Assembly: GCF_900167915.1 (NCBI RefSeq)
Contig: NZ_FUYM01000004.1
Span: 248,001 to 312,000 of the forward strand
Direction: 5' to 3'
Source of the DNA: Rhizorhabdus histidinilytica
GTDB lineage: Bacteria > Pseudomonadota > Alphaproteobacteria > Sphingomonadales > Sphingomonadaceae
Length of the DNA: 64,000 nt
The stretch's first letter is position 1; each line of letters begins with the position of its first letter. Shown one piece after another: positions 16,501-25,978 of this stretch. The translations under genes and the position numbers were made by a program. The notes under the pieces are model-generated. The model did no database searches. It had not been told where the DNA came from and was given only the letters and a program-made list of their open reading frames with translations.

Positions 16501-17258
16501 GAGGGCTGTCTCCGCCCAGTGTCCTGCCGGACTGCTCCGATCAGGAATTCGACATTGCCCTCCGGCCCCGTGATCGGGCTGGCCGTCACGCCGGCAACCT
16601 GCCAGCCCTGACCCTCGACCCAGCCGGCGACCTCGACGCAGACGCGCTCATGCACGGCCGGATCGCGCACCACCCCGCCCTTGCCGACCTCCTCGCGACC
16701 CGCCTCGAACTGCGGCTTGATCAGGGCGACCAGATGTGCGCCCGCTCGTGCGAAACCCAGGGGCGCCGCCAGCACCTTGGCCAACGAGATGAAGCTCGCA
16801 TCGCACACGATGACGTCGACCGGTTCGGGAATATGCTCGCTGGTCAGGAAACGCGCATTGGTCTGTTCGTGGACCACCACCCGCGGATCGTTGCGCAGTT
16901 TCCAGGCCAGCTGGTTGGTCCCCGAATCCACTGCATAGACCCGCTGGGCGCCACCGTTCAGCAGGACGTCGGTGAAGCCGCCGGTCGAACTGCCGACGTC
17001 GATCGCGATCGCGCCTTCGACGCTCCAACCGAAATGCTCGAGCCCATGCGCCAGCTTGATCCCGCCCCGCGAGACCCAGGGGTGGTCGCGCCCGCGCACC
17101 TCGATCGCGGCATCCGGCTTGATCGGCTGGCCAGCCTTCTCGATCTTGCGTTCGCCGGAGAAGACGAGCCCCGCCAGGATCAACGCCTGCGCCCGCGACC
17201 GGCTTTCCACCAGCCCGCGATCCACCAGCAACTGATCGGCCCGCACGCCCGCCGCCAT
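16497..17258 (-). CDS. tlyA: TlyA family rRNA 2'-O-methyltransferase / hemolysin-like protein
   Basis: A 253-residue protein with an N-terminal S4 RNA-binding domain (RADQLLVDRGLVESRSRAQALILAGLV) and an FtsJ-type methyltransferase domain: AIDVGSSTGGFTDVLL near 83-98, a VDVIVCDASFISL segment near 140, and KPQFE near 177. TlyA of mycobacteria methylates 16S and 23S rRNA and influences capreomycin sensitivity. It is the first gene of a run with TspO and UbiK-like, and lies just downstream of tRNA-Val. Confidence 0.93.
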   Translation of the reverse strand: MAAGVRADQLLVDRGLVESRSRAQALILAGLVFSGERKIEKAGQPIKPDAAIEVRGRDHPWVSRGGIKLAHGLEHFGWSVEGAIAIDVGSSTGGFTDVLLNGGAQRVYAVDSGTNQLAWKLRNDPRVVVHEQTNARFLTSEHIPEPVDVIVCDASFISLAKVLAAPLGFARAGAHLVALIKPQFEAGREEVGKGGVVRDPAVHERVCVEVAGWVEGQGWQVAGVTASPITGPEGNVEFLIGAVRQDTGRRQPS

Positions 17259-17275
17259 GACGTCTCTCTATGGAA

Positions 17276-17351
<76 letters not shown>

Positions 17352-17427
17352 GAGTTCCGGGAGCGCCGACTTACAAGCTTCTCGTAAGATCGCAAGAATA
17401 AAGTCCGGTAACCAAACCCTCAATAGG

Positions 17428-17709
17428 CTATGTCCGACACGGCGCCATCCAGACGCGAAACGGCGTCGCGGGTGGAGGAATCATGATGTTGGCGATAGCA
17501 TCCCATCGATCGAAATTACCGAGCACGGGCACATTGACATCCTCGACAATCGGGGTTTCGCCATCATAGTCGGTCACGATCGCATAGGAGCCGATCCGGT
17601 CGAGACAAACGTCGAGAACCGGGTCGTCACCTTCCGCAATCAGTTCAGCGGCGATCAATGTCGCATCCATCGTGGCCCGATCGACAGCGCGCAGATAGAG
17701 ATCGATCAT
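17428..17709 (-). CDS. Hypothetical protein coupled to the phage fibre gene
   Basis: A 93-residue acidic protein (MIDLYLRAVDRATMDATLIAAELIAEG...) that I do not recognise. It starts 4 bases inside the end of the phage fibre gene (ATGA-type overlap), so it is translated with it. Small proteins after tail-fibre genes are often chaperones or capping proteins, which is inference. Base composition is lower in GC than the backbone, like its neighbour. Confidence 0.7.
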   Translation of the reverse strand: MIDLYLRAVDRATMDATLIAAELIAEGDDPVLDVCLDRIGSYAIVTDYDGETPIVEDVNVPVLGNFDRWDAIANIMIPPPATPFRVWMAPCRT

Positions 17710-18971
17710 GCGGTAAGCCTTTGAAGATCAGCGTTGGGAAGACGGCGATTATAATAGGTGATCGAGCGGATATGGCCATTAAGGGCCGAGGCGCCCGGCC
17801 CTCCGCCGATCGTCATCTGGCTGGCCGCCGGCGGTATTCCGCTGCCATCAACGGACAGCGTGCCGCCGTTCATACACGCAGCAAAGTCATCGAGCGCATA
17901 GGCTAGGGCCATCGTATATCGCGTCCCCGTGACTATTGAACCCACATTAGCAAAGGAGAAGACGGTAGTACCACCAGACGCTCCAAGCATTCGGCCTATC
18001 GTCGAACTGTACAAAATCATCCGACTACTCGCCGAGCCGACGTCCAAACTGACCATGCCCCGATCCGTGCTGTCGATGGCCGGGTTTCGATCGAATGCGA
18101 CAATGATCGATCCTGCCGCCTGATTATACCAGCCCGCAAAACCCGCTCCAAAAACGACCGCGGTGTCAGCCGCACGCGTCGCTGCGCTCGTACTAGTCGG
18201 AATGTAGGATGTCGTAAGAGCTCCCGCCTCAACCATGATCCCACTTACCTTGAAGGTCCGGGTACTGTTGGCTGCATATTTGATCACGCCGCAACTGGAG
18301 CCGGGGGCCGCGCTCGTTGTAATTGCGAGGCTAACTCGATAAAGACCGCCGCCATAATCCTCCACCTTTCCGCCATTTGCAGCCGTCGGGGCAAGTACAG
18401 TTCCCCCAAGATTAAATACGAAGTCGTTGGCAGGATGCTGGGTGGCATTATTTCCGAAAGCCGGAGCGCCACCATCATCCATTCGGACAAATATGCTGAT
18501 CACACGCGGCAGCGATGCAGGAACGGCGTAATTAGTCACATAAAAATACGGACTGGATATCCCATCATATCCAAAGGCAAGCCCGGTTCCTGAGATCAGC
18601 CCGGCAAACGTCGTTATTGTGACGAGAGGGCCGCGACTAGGAGGAAGCCCGTCCATGAACTCGCTTTGAATAAGAAAATTCGTCCGCGGCTCCTCAATCA
18701 GTAAACCCCGCGCCTCCAACGTGACCGGATCATAATCAAAGCGCGGCACATTGTTGCCAACCACTTCGATCTGCCCCAACGCGTTGACGCGAGTCGCTGC
18801 CGAACCCCGCGTGAAGGTGATACGACTATCAAGCGCCTCGCTGGCCACGAAATCAAACGCCATGCCAGGCCCACTATTCGGTCCACCCGCCGGAAGTCCG
18901 CTACCAAGCCCCAGGCCGAGCTCCGGATTGCGCAAGCGCGCAAGCGAACGGGAATGAAAATCAACAGTCAT
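17706..18971 (-). CDS. Phage head-spike/fibre domain protein (LamG-like)
   Basis: A 421-residue protein. After MTVDFHSRSLARLRNP and a Gly-rich stretch comes FDFVASEALDSRITFTRGSAA followed by LGQIEVVGNNVPRFDYDP and GLLIEEPRTNFLIQS, a block I know from phage head-fibre/tail-fibre proteins. The C-terminal half is beta-rich with a LamG/concanavalin-like feel (AGWYNQAAGSIIVAFDR ... MTIGGGPGASALNGHIRSITYYNRRL). The ATG at 18971 has GGAG upstream. No capsid, portal or integrase genes accompany it, so this is an orphan fragment of phage cargo or a domesticated fibre. Its composition is clearly AT-richer than the flanking genes. Confidence 0.8.
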   Translation of the reverse strand: MTVDFHSRSLARLRNPELGLGLGSGLPAGGPNSGPGMAFDFVASEALDSRITFTRGSAATRVNALGQIEVVGNNVPRFDYDPVTLEARGLLIEEPRTNFLIQSEFMDGLPPSRGPLVTITTFAGLISGTGLAFGYDGISSPYFYVTNYAVPASLPRVISIFVRMDDGGAPAFGNNATQHPANDFVFNLGGTVLAPTAANGGKVEDYGGGLYRVSLAITTSAAPGSSCGVIKYAANSTRTFKVSGIMVEAGALTTSYIPTSTSAATRAADTAVVFGAGFAGWYNQAAGSIIVAFDRNPAIDSTDRGMVSLDVGSASSRMILYSSTIGRMLGASGGTTVFSFANVGSIVTGTRYTMALAYALDDFAACMNGGTLSVDGSGIPPAASQMTIGGGPGASALNGHIRSITYYNRRLPNADLQRLTA

Positions 18972-19077
18972 GATGTCACTCCGTAAGGACGAAAGGAATG
19001 GACGCGCCCTCTCCCCGCGCGGGCTGGTTCGCCACGCGCGTCCGGCCGCTCCGGAACGAGAAGGTCCTGAAATGGAA

Positions 19078-19112
19078 AGAGTGGGAGGCCGCCCGCGCAG
19101 CTCTCCCACTCT
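19078..19112 (-). terminator. Intrinsic terminator of the HAD-fold gene
   Basis: Perfect 10-bp arms AGAGTGGGAG (19078-19087) and CTCCCACTCT (19103-19112). Read on the minus strand the hairpin is followed by TTTCCATTTC. It lies about 60 bases beyond the stop of the minus-strand gene ending at 19174. Confidence 0.7.
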
Positions 19113-19173
19113 GGATTTCCGTCTATCGTCCTTTTACGGGAATGTCAAGAACAAAAATGGAATATACAGACCA

Positions 19174-21549
19174 TCACGCCGCCTGGCGCGCCTCGCTGGC
19201 GGCATCGCGCCGCACCACCGGCCGGAAGGCGACGCACAGCTTGTAGTCGCCCTCGCCCGCCGCCGGCAGCGGCGGGATCAGCAGCGCCGCGTTGGGCGTG
19301 CAGCGAAACAGGTCGCCGGCGATCGGCTCCAGCCCTTCGCGGACATAAGGCGCATCGATGTCGGGCCGGTCGCTGGGACCGGGCTCGGCGCCGATCGGGT
19401 CGATCGGCTGGAAGCTGACGTCCTCGATCTGCACCGCCTCGTACAGGCCGCCGAGCAGCACCGCGACGGTCAGGTCGCCGCGCGCCGGCACGGTCAGGCG
19501 GCAATAGCCGTCATGGGTCGGATAGGCGTCGATCTCGACCAGGCAATCCTCGCGGGCGTTGGCCAGGATGACCGGCACCGGCGTCCCGCCCGCCTGGAAG
19601 TCGCCTTCGCGCACGTCGAGCCCGCTGCGCACGATCCCGAACAGCGCAAGGTTGAGCGCCAGGCCCTGGTCCTGCAACTCGCCGGGCAGGAACATCCGCG
19701 CCGTGCTCTGCACATAATGGAGCCCGCGCCGCCGCAGCCCGCGCGTCGCCCGCGCGCCGTCGAGCATCCTCAGATGGCTCGACGATCCCATATTGGCGTC
19801 ATGGGTGAAGTCGCCGATCACGGCCACTTCCTCGGCCGACGGCAGGTACATCAGCCGCGCCAGCACCGCCGCCGCCATCCGCCGCCGGCAATCCTCGTCG
19901 TCGGACGCGGCCGTCCGGCCCGCCGCGGTGGCTGCCCGGCCATAGGCGATCGCGCCCGCCTGGATGCGGTCGCGAGTGGCGCTCTGCCCGCCCTTTTCGC
20001 CCGCTGTCTCGTGGATCGGCTTGCCGTTGGGATGATAGTCGACCACCGACCCTTTGGACTGGGTGCAGATCTGCTCGATCACCGCGATCGACGATCCCAG
20101 CGCCGCCAGCGTCTCGCGCCCATAATGGCGCTTGTCGAACCAGCCCTTCTTGTCGAGCCCGCTCACCCTGTTCTCGCGCAACAGCATGTAGCGCCCGGCA
20201 GTCTCGACGTTCATCCTTGCCTTCAGCACCGGCGCGATCCGGTCCTGCACGCTGCCATGATAGCCCAGGTCGACGATCATCAGCAGGTCGCCGTCCTGCA
20301 CGCCGGCGCGGCGAACATGCGCGATCAGCCGCTCGGCGTTGCGCGCCGACCGGCGGACGACCTTCGCCGCGACCTCGCTCGTGCAGGCCGCCCGCTCCAG
20401 ATCGAACACGTCACCCTTCGGCCCCACCAGCGCCCGCGCCTCCTCCGGCCGGAGCAGCAGCAGGCCGGCCAGCACGTCGAAGCGATGCTTGCCGGCATCG
20501 CGCTCGATCATCGCCCGTACCGCCGCCTCGTCGACCAGGCCGGCCCGGCCCGCCGTCAGCCGGCTGATCGAGATGTCGCCGATCGGCAAGCCGGCATCGA
20601 GCGTGTCGAACAGCTTCATCGGCAGATAGCCGTCGCGCATCAGGAACAGTGTCCGAACCGGACGGTCCTGGCCGTGTGCGAGCGCCTCGGCCTCGTCGCG
20701 CACCCATTGAACGAAGCCGTGCAGCAGCGGCCCGATCACGTCGTGGCCCAGCACGAAATCGGGCTCCTGTTCGACGCGCAACGACAGCAGCGGACGATGC
20801 GGCTGCAATGCCGGAACCGTCTGTCGCGTAGCCGGATCGAGGATCACGGCCGCCAGCGCCTCGTGACGCAGCCGCGTCTCGGTGCGGGCGTCGAACTGGA
20901 CGAAATGGGCGGTGGCGATGCCCAGCGCGGCCGGCGCCTCCTGGTCGGCATGGATATTGTCGCCAAGGTGCAGCACCGCCCCGGGAGCGACACCCAGCGC
21001 GGCGATCACCGGCGCGAACAGGCCTTCGGGCTTGCTGATGCCATGGTCGGACGAAGTGAATATCCGGTCGATCGCCGCCGCGACCTCGGTTCCCGCCGCT
21101 CGCTCGATCAAGGTCCGGAGCTGCGCGGCGCTGAAATAGGTGTCGCTGACCACCGCCACCGTCAGCCCCTTGGCCTTGGCCGCGCGGATCAGCGCCACCA
21201 CCGGCGCGAAACCGAAGCAGTGCCGCGCTTCGGCGTCGATCTCGCGCTGGACAGACGCGGCGATCGCCGCCGCATCACCGCCGGGTGCCAATCGCGCGTG
21301 GATCGCCTCGATAGAGACCTCGTTCCGCCCGGTGAGCAGCGCCTGCCCCTTGCGCGCCTGGCGCTCCGCGAGCACGCGCGGATCGATCGCCCCACCTTCC
21401 AGGCCCAGATCGGCGAAGACGTCGGACGGCGCCTGGACATTGCGCCAGAGCAAGGTGTCGAAACAGTCGAGCGACAGGACGTTCACGCCCGCGGGCGCTC
21501 TGTCCAGCAGGTTGGGGATTTGCTGCGCAGTGACGCTGATCTTCATCAT
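19174..21549 (-). CDS. HAD-fold hydrolase-like large protein
   Basis: A 791-residue protein with an N-terminal haloacid-dehalogenase-like domain: LSLDCFDTLLWR at 26-37 (motif I), VAVVSDTYFS near 125-140 (motif II), ISKPEGLF near 172 (motif III Lys) and HLGDNIHAD near 195 (motif IV). The middle and C-terminal regions (RTLFLMRDGYLP, LLMIVDLGYHGSVQDRI) resemble large HAD proteins found in polysaccharide gene clusters; a beta-rich tail follows. The substrate is unknown. It stands alone with its own terminator. Confidence 0.85.
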   Translation of the reverse strand: MMKISVTAQQIPNLLDRAPAGVNVLSLDCFDTLLWRNVQAPSDVFADLGLEGGAIDPRVLAERQARKGQALLTGRNEVSIEAIHARLAPGGDAAAIAASVQREIDAEARHCFGFAPVVALIRAAKAKGLTVAVVSDTYFSAAQLRTLIERAAGTEVAAAIDRIFTSSDHGISKPEGLFAPVIAALGVAPGAVLHLGDNIHADQEAPAALGIATAHFVQFDARTETRLRHEALAAVILDPATRQTVPALQPHRPLLSLRVEQEPDFVLGHDVIGPLLHGFVQWVRDEAEALAHGQDRPVRTLFLMRDGYLPMKLFDTLDAGLPIGDISISRLTAGRAGLVDEAAVRAMIERDAGKHRFDVLAGLLLLRPEEARALVGPKGDVFDLERAACTSEVAAKVVRRSARNAERLIAHVRRAGVQDGDLLMIVDLGYHGSVQDRIAPVLKARMNVETAGRYMLLRENRVSGLDKKGWFDKRHYGRETLAALGSSIAVIEQICTQSKGSVVDYHPNGKPIHETAGEKGGQSATRDRIQAGAIAYGRAATAAGRTAASDDEDCRRRMAAAVLARLMYLPSAEEVAVIGDFTHDANMGSSSHLRMLDGARATRGLRRRGLHYVQSTARMFLPGELQDQGLALNLALFGIVRSGLDVREGDFQAGGTPVPVILANAREDCLVEIDAYPTHDGYCRLTVPARGDLTVAVLLGGLYEAVQIEDVSFQPIDPIGAEPGPSDRPDIDAPYVREGLEPIAGDLFRCTPNAALLIPPLPAAGEGDYKLCVAFRPVVRRDAASEARQAA

Positions 21550-21660
21550 TCTTCCATCCGGCGGTAGACGGTCTCCTATCGCCGAGCGGTCCTAACATCG
21601 CGTTAACCATGAACGGTGTGACGTCGAAGTGCCTTGTGCAGAGGAAAATACATTGCGGGT

Positions 21661-21686
21661 GGAACAACATCCGATCTGCGGGGGTT
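21661..21686 (+). promoter_or_regulatory. Possible EcfG-type promoter upstream of the PAS hybrid kinase
   Basis: GGAAC at 21661-21665 is followed after 17 bases by GGTT at 21683-21686, about 48 bases before the kinase start. The alphaproteobacterial general-stress sigma factor EcfG recognises GGAAC-N16/17-CGTT, so this deviates by one base in the -10. Supported by pattern only. Confidence 0.3.
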
Positions 21687-21733
21687 GATCGTCCTCAGGG
21701 CCGCCGTGCCCTGGAGGGGGCCTGCGGAGTCAA

Positions 21734-23626
21734 ATGAAGGATTTATCGAATTTCGACGTGCAGGCGACCGAGCAACGCTATCAACTCCTCGTCAACGCCG
21801 TCAGCGATTACGCCATCTACATGCTCGATCCGTTGGGCCACATCCTGACGTGGAACGTCGGTGCCCGGCGTTTCAAGGGCTATGAGGCCGAAGAGGTGAT
21901 CGGCGAGCATTTCTCCCGCTTCTTCACCCCCGAGGACCGCGCCGCCGGCGTTCCCCAGACCATGCTCCGCACCGCATTCGAGGAGGGCCGTTTCGAAGGC
22001 GAGGGCGAACGCATCCGCAAGGACGGGAGCATCATCTGGGTCCATGTCGTCATCGATCCCATCCTGACCGAGGATGGCGAACTGCTCGGCTTCGCCAAGA
22101 TCATCCGCGACATTACCGAACGGCGCGCAACCGACCGCGCGCTCTTCGCCGCCGAGCAGCGTTTCGGCAAGCTTGTCCAGAGCGTGAAGGACTATGCGAT
22201 CTACATGCTCGACCTCGAAGGGCGGGTCACCAATTGGAATACAGGCGCGCAGGCGATCAAGGGCTATCGCGCGGACGAGATCCTGGGCACGCATTTCTCG
22301 CGCTTCTACACGGAGGAGGATCGCATCCGCGGCGAGCCGGCGCTGGCGCTCGAAACCGCATTGCGCGAGGGTCGCTACGAACGCGAGGCCGAGCGCGTTC
22401 GGAAGGACGGCTCGCGCTTCTGGGCGCATGTCGTTATCGATCCGATCCGCGATGAGGATGGGACACTCATCGGTTTTGCCAAGATCACCCGCGATATCTC
22501 GGAGAAACGCCGCGCGCAGGAGGAGCTGGAACAGGCGCGTGCAGCCGTATTCCAGTCGCAGAAGATGCAGGCGCTCGGCGAATTGACCGGCGGAATCGCG
22601 CACGACTTCAACAATCTGATGACGGTGATCCGCGGCTCGGCCGAGCTGCTCCAGAAGGAGGACCTCGCCCCCGAGAAGAGGCGACGCTACGTCCGCGCAA
22701 TCACCGAAACCGCCGATAAGGCGACCGCGCTCACCTCCAAGCTGCTCGCCTTCGGTCGGCGTCAGTCGTTGAAGCCTGAGGTTCTCGACCCGGGCAGCCG
22801 TCTCGACGCCTTCGGTGAGGTGCTGGCCCGCACGCTCGGCAGCCATATCGACGTACGACTCGATCTCGCGCCTGATCTATGGTCGATCGAGGCCGACGCC
22901 GCGGAGCTGGAGACGGCGCTCCTCAATGCGGCGTTCAACGCCCGCGACGCCATGCAGGACGGCGGCACGCTCACCATCTCCGCCCGCAACCTCGTCGAGG
23001 AGAATGCCGTCTGCATTGCCATCATCGACAACGGTCAGGGGATTCCGGCGGAGATACTGGAACGGGTGTTCGAACCGTTCTTCACGACGAAGCCGGTCGG
23101 CAAGGGCACCGGGCTCGGTCTCAGCCAAATCCACGGCTTCGCTGCCCAGACCGGCGGCCGCGCCGAGATCGAGTCACAACCCGGCCTCGGAACCACCGTC
23201 AGCCTCATCCTGCCGCGGACCGACAAGCGGCCCGACAATCGGGCAGCAGTGCGCTCGGCGATCGCAAATTGGGAAAGGCTCGACGTCCTTCTGGTCGAGG
23301 ACAACGACAATGTCCGCCAGTTTGCGCGTTCGATGCTGCGTGAACTGCGTGCGGACGTCACCGACGTCGAGAGCGCCGAGGCCGCACTCCACCTCATCGG
23401 GCAACATCATTTCGATCTGGTCTTCTCCGATATCGTCATGCCGGGCATGAGCGGCCTCGACCTGGCTCGCCAGCTGCGCAAGTCGGCGCCTGACCAGCGC
23501 ATCCTGCTCGCCACCGGCTACAGCCGCGAGGTCGCGGGCGGCGAGGCAGCCGGTTTCCACATCGTCCAGAAGCCCTATGGCGCTGAGTCGCTCACTGCGG
23601 CGATCTCGCTGGCGCTGGCGGACTGA
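21734..23626 (+). CDS. PAS-PAS hybrid sensor histidine kinase/response regulator
   Basis: A 630-residue cytoplasmic kinase without membrane segments. Two PAS domains of near-repeated sequence lie at about 10-130 and 145-260 (DYAIYMLDPLGHILTWN and DYAIYMLDLEGRVTNWN), each followed by an ITERR/ISEKRR PAC end. The phospho-acceptor is His290 in GGIAHDFNNLM; ATPase motifs are NAAFNARDAM, DNGQGIP and GKGTGLGLSQIHGF. A C-terminal receiver (VLLVEDNDNVRQ ... FSDIVMPGMSG) ends the protein. It would sense a soluble or redox/light cue through PAS. Its 3' end overlaps the convergent Nudix gene by 35 bases. Confidence 0.95.
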   Translation: MKDLSNFDVQATEQRYQLLVNAVSDYAIYMLDPLGHILTWNVGARRFKGYEAEEVIGEHFSRFFTPEDRAAGVPQTMLRTAFEEGRFEGEGERIRKDGSIIWVHVVIDPILTEDGELLGFAKIIRDITERRATDRALFAAEQRFGKLVQSVKDYAIYMLDLEGRVTNWNTGAQAIKGYRADEILGTHFSRFYTEEDRIRGEPALALETALREGRYEREAERVRKDGSRFWAHVVIDPIRDEDGTLIGFAKITRDISEKRRAQEELEQARAAVFQSQKMQALGELTGGIAHDFNNLMTVIRGSAELLQKEDLAPEKRRRYVRAITETADKATALTSKLLAFGRRQSLKPEVLDPGSRLDAFGEVLARTLGSHIDVRLDLAPDLWSIEADAAELETALLNAAFNARDAMQDGGTLTISARNLVEENAVCIAIIDNGQGIPAEILERVFEPFFTTKPVGKGTGLGLSQIHGFAAQTGGRAEIESQPGLGTTVSLILPRTDKRPDNRAAVRSAIANWERLDVLLVEDNDNVRQFARSMLRELRADVTDVESAEAALHLIGQHHFDLVFSDIVMPGMSGLDLARQLRKSAPDQRILLATGYSREVAGGEAAGFHIVQKPYGAESLTAAISLALAD

Positions 23627-24086
23627 GCTTCGCCACGGCGTCCGACAGGCGTTCGAGCAGCTCTCCTTGGCTGGCGAGCATCATGCCGCGCGCCTCTTCG
23701 ATAGCGAACCATCGCGCCGCGTCGATCTCGGGAAAGCTCTGCATCCGTCCGGTCCGCGGCGGCCATTCCATCTCGAAGCTGTTGCTGCGTACCGCCGCCG
23801 GGTCGAGATCGGCCTCGACCGCGAAGGCCTCGACGATCTTCCCGCCCGCCTGGCGGATCTCGCCGAGCGGCACCAATTCGCCCGCGATCGCCATGCCCAG
23901 CTCCTCCTCCGCCTCGCGCCGCGCCGCCGACGCGGCATCCTCGCCAGGCTCGATCAGGCCCTTGGGAATCTGCCAGGCACCCGCATTCTTGTTACGCCAA
24001 TAGGGTCCGCCAGGATGGACGAGCAGAACCTCGATCGCTCCGCCGCATCGGCGTAATATCAGCAGGCCGGCACTCCTTTGCGCCAT
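23592..24086 (-). CDS. Nudix hydrolase
   Basis: A 164-residue protein with a complete Nudix box GLIEPGEDAASAARREAEEELG at about 59-80, carrying the G-x5-E-x7-REUxEExGU pattern. The start MAQRSAGLLILRR and GAWQIPKG resemble diadenosine or inorganic polyphosphate hydrolases of the MutT type. The ATG at 24086 gives the usual family N-terminus. The gene lies convergent to the first kinase and divergent from the second. Confidence 0.93.
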   Translation of the reverse strand: MAQRSAGLLILRRCGGAIEVLLVHPGGPYWRNKNAGAWQIPKGLIEPGEDAASAARREAEEELGMAIAGELVPLGEIRQAGGKIVEAFAVEADLDPAAVRSNSFEMEWPPRTGRMQSFPEIDAARWFAIEEARGMMLASQGELLERLSDAVAKLSPPAPARSPQ

Positions 24087-24259
24087 CTCATATCCCCGGA
24101 ATGGACCACGATCATCCCGTCCGTGCGATGCCACGTCAACATGGACGGAAGCCGCTCCCCAGCGGCGGCAAAATCGTTACGTCGGAGTATCGGATGGAAT
24201 TCCCAGCGTTGCGCGAAATATGCTAAGGCCGCCGTGCGTGTTGCGTTGGGGGTTCGGTG

Positions 24260-25975
24260 ATGCGGTCGTCCGGGGTCGATGACGATAGCAGTGCGGGCGA
24301 TTGTCTCGCCGGGCGCTGGTCCCTCCTTGCCTCGGCGATCGAACGGCTCGGCGGCGCGCGGACCCTTGAGGAGATCACCTCTATCCTCCGCGGATCGGCA
24401 CGCGGCATCGCCGGCGCGGATGGGATCGCCATCGTTCTCCGCGACGGCGACCTGTGCCATTATGTGGCGGAGGACGCGATGGCGCCGCTCTGGTCGGGCC
24501 AGCGCTTCCCGGCCGAAACCTGCATTTCCGGCATGGCCATGCGCGATCGGCAGCCGATCGTCATTCCCGACGTGATGGCCGATCCGCGCGTCCCGCACGC
24601 CGCTTATGCGGTGACCTTCGTGCGCAGCATGGCGATGATGCCGATCGGCACGCCCGATCCCGTCGCTGCGATGGGCGCCTATTGGGCAGAGGCGCGCCAA
24701 CCCGACGAGACCGCGGTGACCCTGCTGCACACGCTCGGCCGGGCGGCGACGACCGCACTGGAAAATGCGCGGCTGCTCGATGCGCTCGGCGCATTGAATC
24801 GCGCGCTCGATGCGCGGGTCGCCGATCGCACCGCCGAGCTGGAACAGGCGCGCGACATGATCCGTCAGTCGCAGAAGATGGAGACGATCGGCCAACTCAC
24901 CGGCAATGTCGCCCATGATTTCAATAATCTGCTGACCCCGATCGTCGGCAGCCTTGACCTTATTCTTTCGGGCATGCCGCTCGACGAACGGGTGCTCCGC
25001 ACGGTGCGCGTGGCGATGGACGCCGCCGATCGGGCGCGTCTGCTGGTCGATCGCCTGCTCGCCTTCGCCCGCCGCCAGCCGCTGGCGCCCAGCCCGGTCG
25101 ACTTGCGCGTCCTGATCGAGAGCATGCGCGACCTGCTGATCACGTCGCTCGGGGTGCGTGTGGCGCTGACGATAGACATCGAGGCGGAGTTGCCCGCCGT
25201 CCGCGGCGATCGCCACCAGCTCGAAATGGCGCTCCTCAACCTCGCGGTGAACGCGCGCGACGCGATGCCCGATGGCGGTGTCCTCTCGATATCCGCGCGG
25301 CGCGCGCCGGCAGCCGGCCGCCCATCGGACCTTGCGGAGGGCGACTATGTGCGCATCGCGGTCACTGACAGCGGCCGGGGCATGGACGAGGCCACCCGCG
25401 CCCGGGCGACCGAACCCTTCTTCAGCACCAAGGAGGCCGGCCACGGCACCGGTCTCGGCCTCTCCATGGCGCACGGCCTTGCCGGACAGCTGGGCGGCAC
25501 GCTGCGGATCGACAGCGCACCAGGCCTCGGCACGACGATCGGCATTTGGCTCCCCGTCGCGACGGGGGCGGCGAAAGCGCCGCCGCCCCGCGAAGCGCCG
25601 CGCCTTGTCGGGAAGGAGGGTGGTCTCGTCCTGGTCATTGACGACGAACCGCGCGTTCGTTCGGCTACGGCGGAGATGCTTGGCTCACTCGGCTATGACG
25701 TGGTCCAGGCCTCGAACGAGCGCGAAGGGCTCGACCTGCTCGACCATGGTCTCGATCCCGTCGTGGTCATCACCGACCACATCATGCCCGGCATGACCGG
25801 AGCCGAGCTGGCGTTGCACCTCCGCGCCACCCGTCCAGCGCTCGCCGTGCTGATCATGTCGGGCTATCAGGGGATCGATCTTCTTGCCCCCGACATTCCC
25901 CGGCTGGCCAAGCCCTTCCGCCACAAATATCTCAGCGCCGGAATCGCCGCGGCGCGGGAGCTGGCGGCAGCCTGA
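24260..25975 (+). CDS. GAF hybrid sensor histidine kinase/response regulator
   Basis: A 571-residue soluble kinase: a GAF domain at about 25-170 (FPAETCISGMAMRDRQPIVIPDVMADPRVPH), a short coiled coil, then HisKA with His219 in GNVAHDFNNLL, HATPase motifs NLAVNARDAMPDGG, DSGRGMD and HGTGLGLSMAHG, and a receiver domain starting VLVIDDEPRVRS with the phospho-acceptor in TDHIMPGMTG. A GTG three bases earlier is an alternative start. It shares its architecture from HisKA onward with the PAS kinase across the Nudix gene; the pair may be an old duplication with exchanged sensor domains. Confidence 0.95.
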   Translation: MRSSGVDDDSSAGDCLAGRWSLLASAIERLGGARTLEEITSILRGSARGIAGADGIAIVLRDGDLCHYVAEDAMAPLWSGQRFPAETCISGMAMRDRQPIVIPDVMADPRVPHAAYAVTFVRSMAMMPIGTPDPVAAMGAYWAEARQPDETAVTLLHTLGRAATTALENARLLDALGALNRALDARVADRTAELEQARDMIRQSQKMETIGQLTGNVAHDFNNLLTPIVGSLDLILSGMPLDERVLRTVRVAMDAADRARLLVDRLLAFARRQPLAPSPVDLRVLIESMRDLLITSLGVRVALTIDIEAELPAVRGDRHQLEMALLNLAVNARDAMPDGGVLSISARRAPAAGRPSDLAEGDYVRIAVTDSGRGMDEATRARATEPFFSTKEAGHGTGLGLSMAHGLAGQLGGTLRIDSAPGLGTTIGIWLPVATGAAKAPPPREAPRLVGKEGGLVLVIDDEPRVRSATAEMLGSLGYDVVQASNEREGLDLLDHGLDPVVVITDHIMPGMTGAELALHLRATRPALAVLIMSGYQGIDLLAPDIPRLAKPFRHKYLSAGIAAARELAAA

Positions 25976-25978
25976 ACC

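Noticed and set aside
18970-21567. An 865-codon plus-strand frame opposite the HAD-fold gene
   Set aside because: Arg/His/Gln-rich shadow translation; the minus-strand frame carries all four HAD motifs and a terminator.
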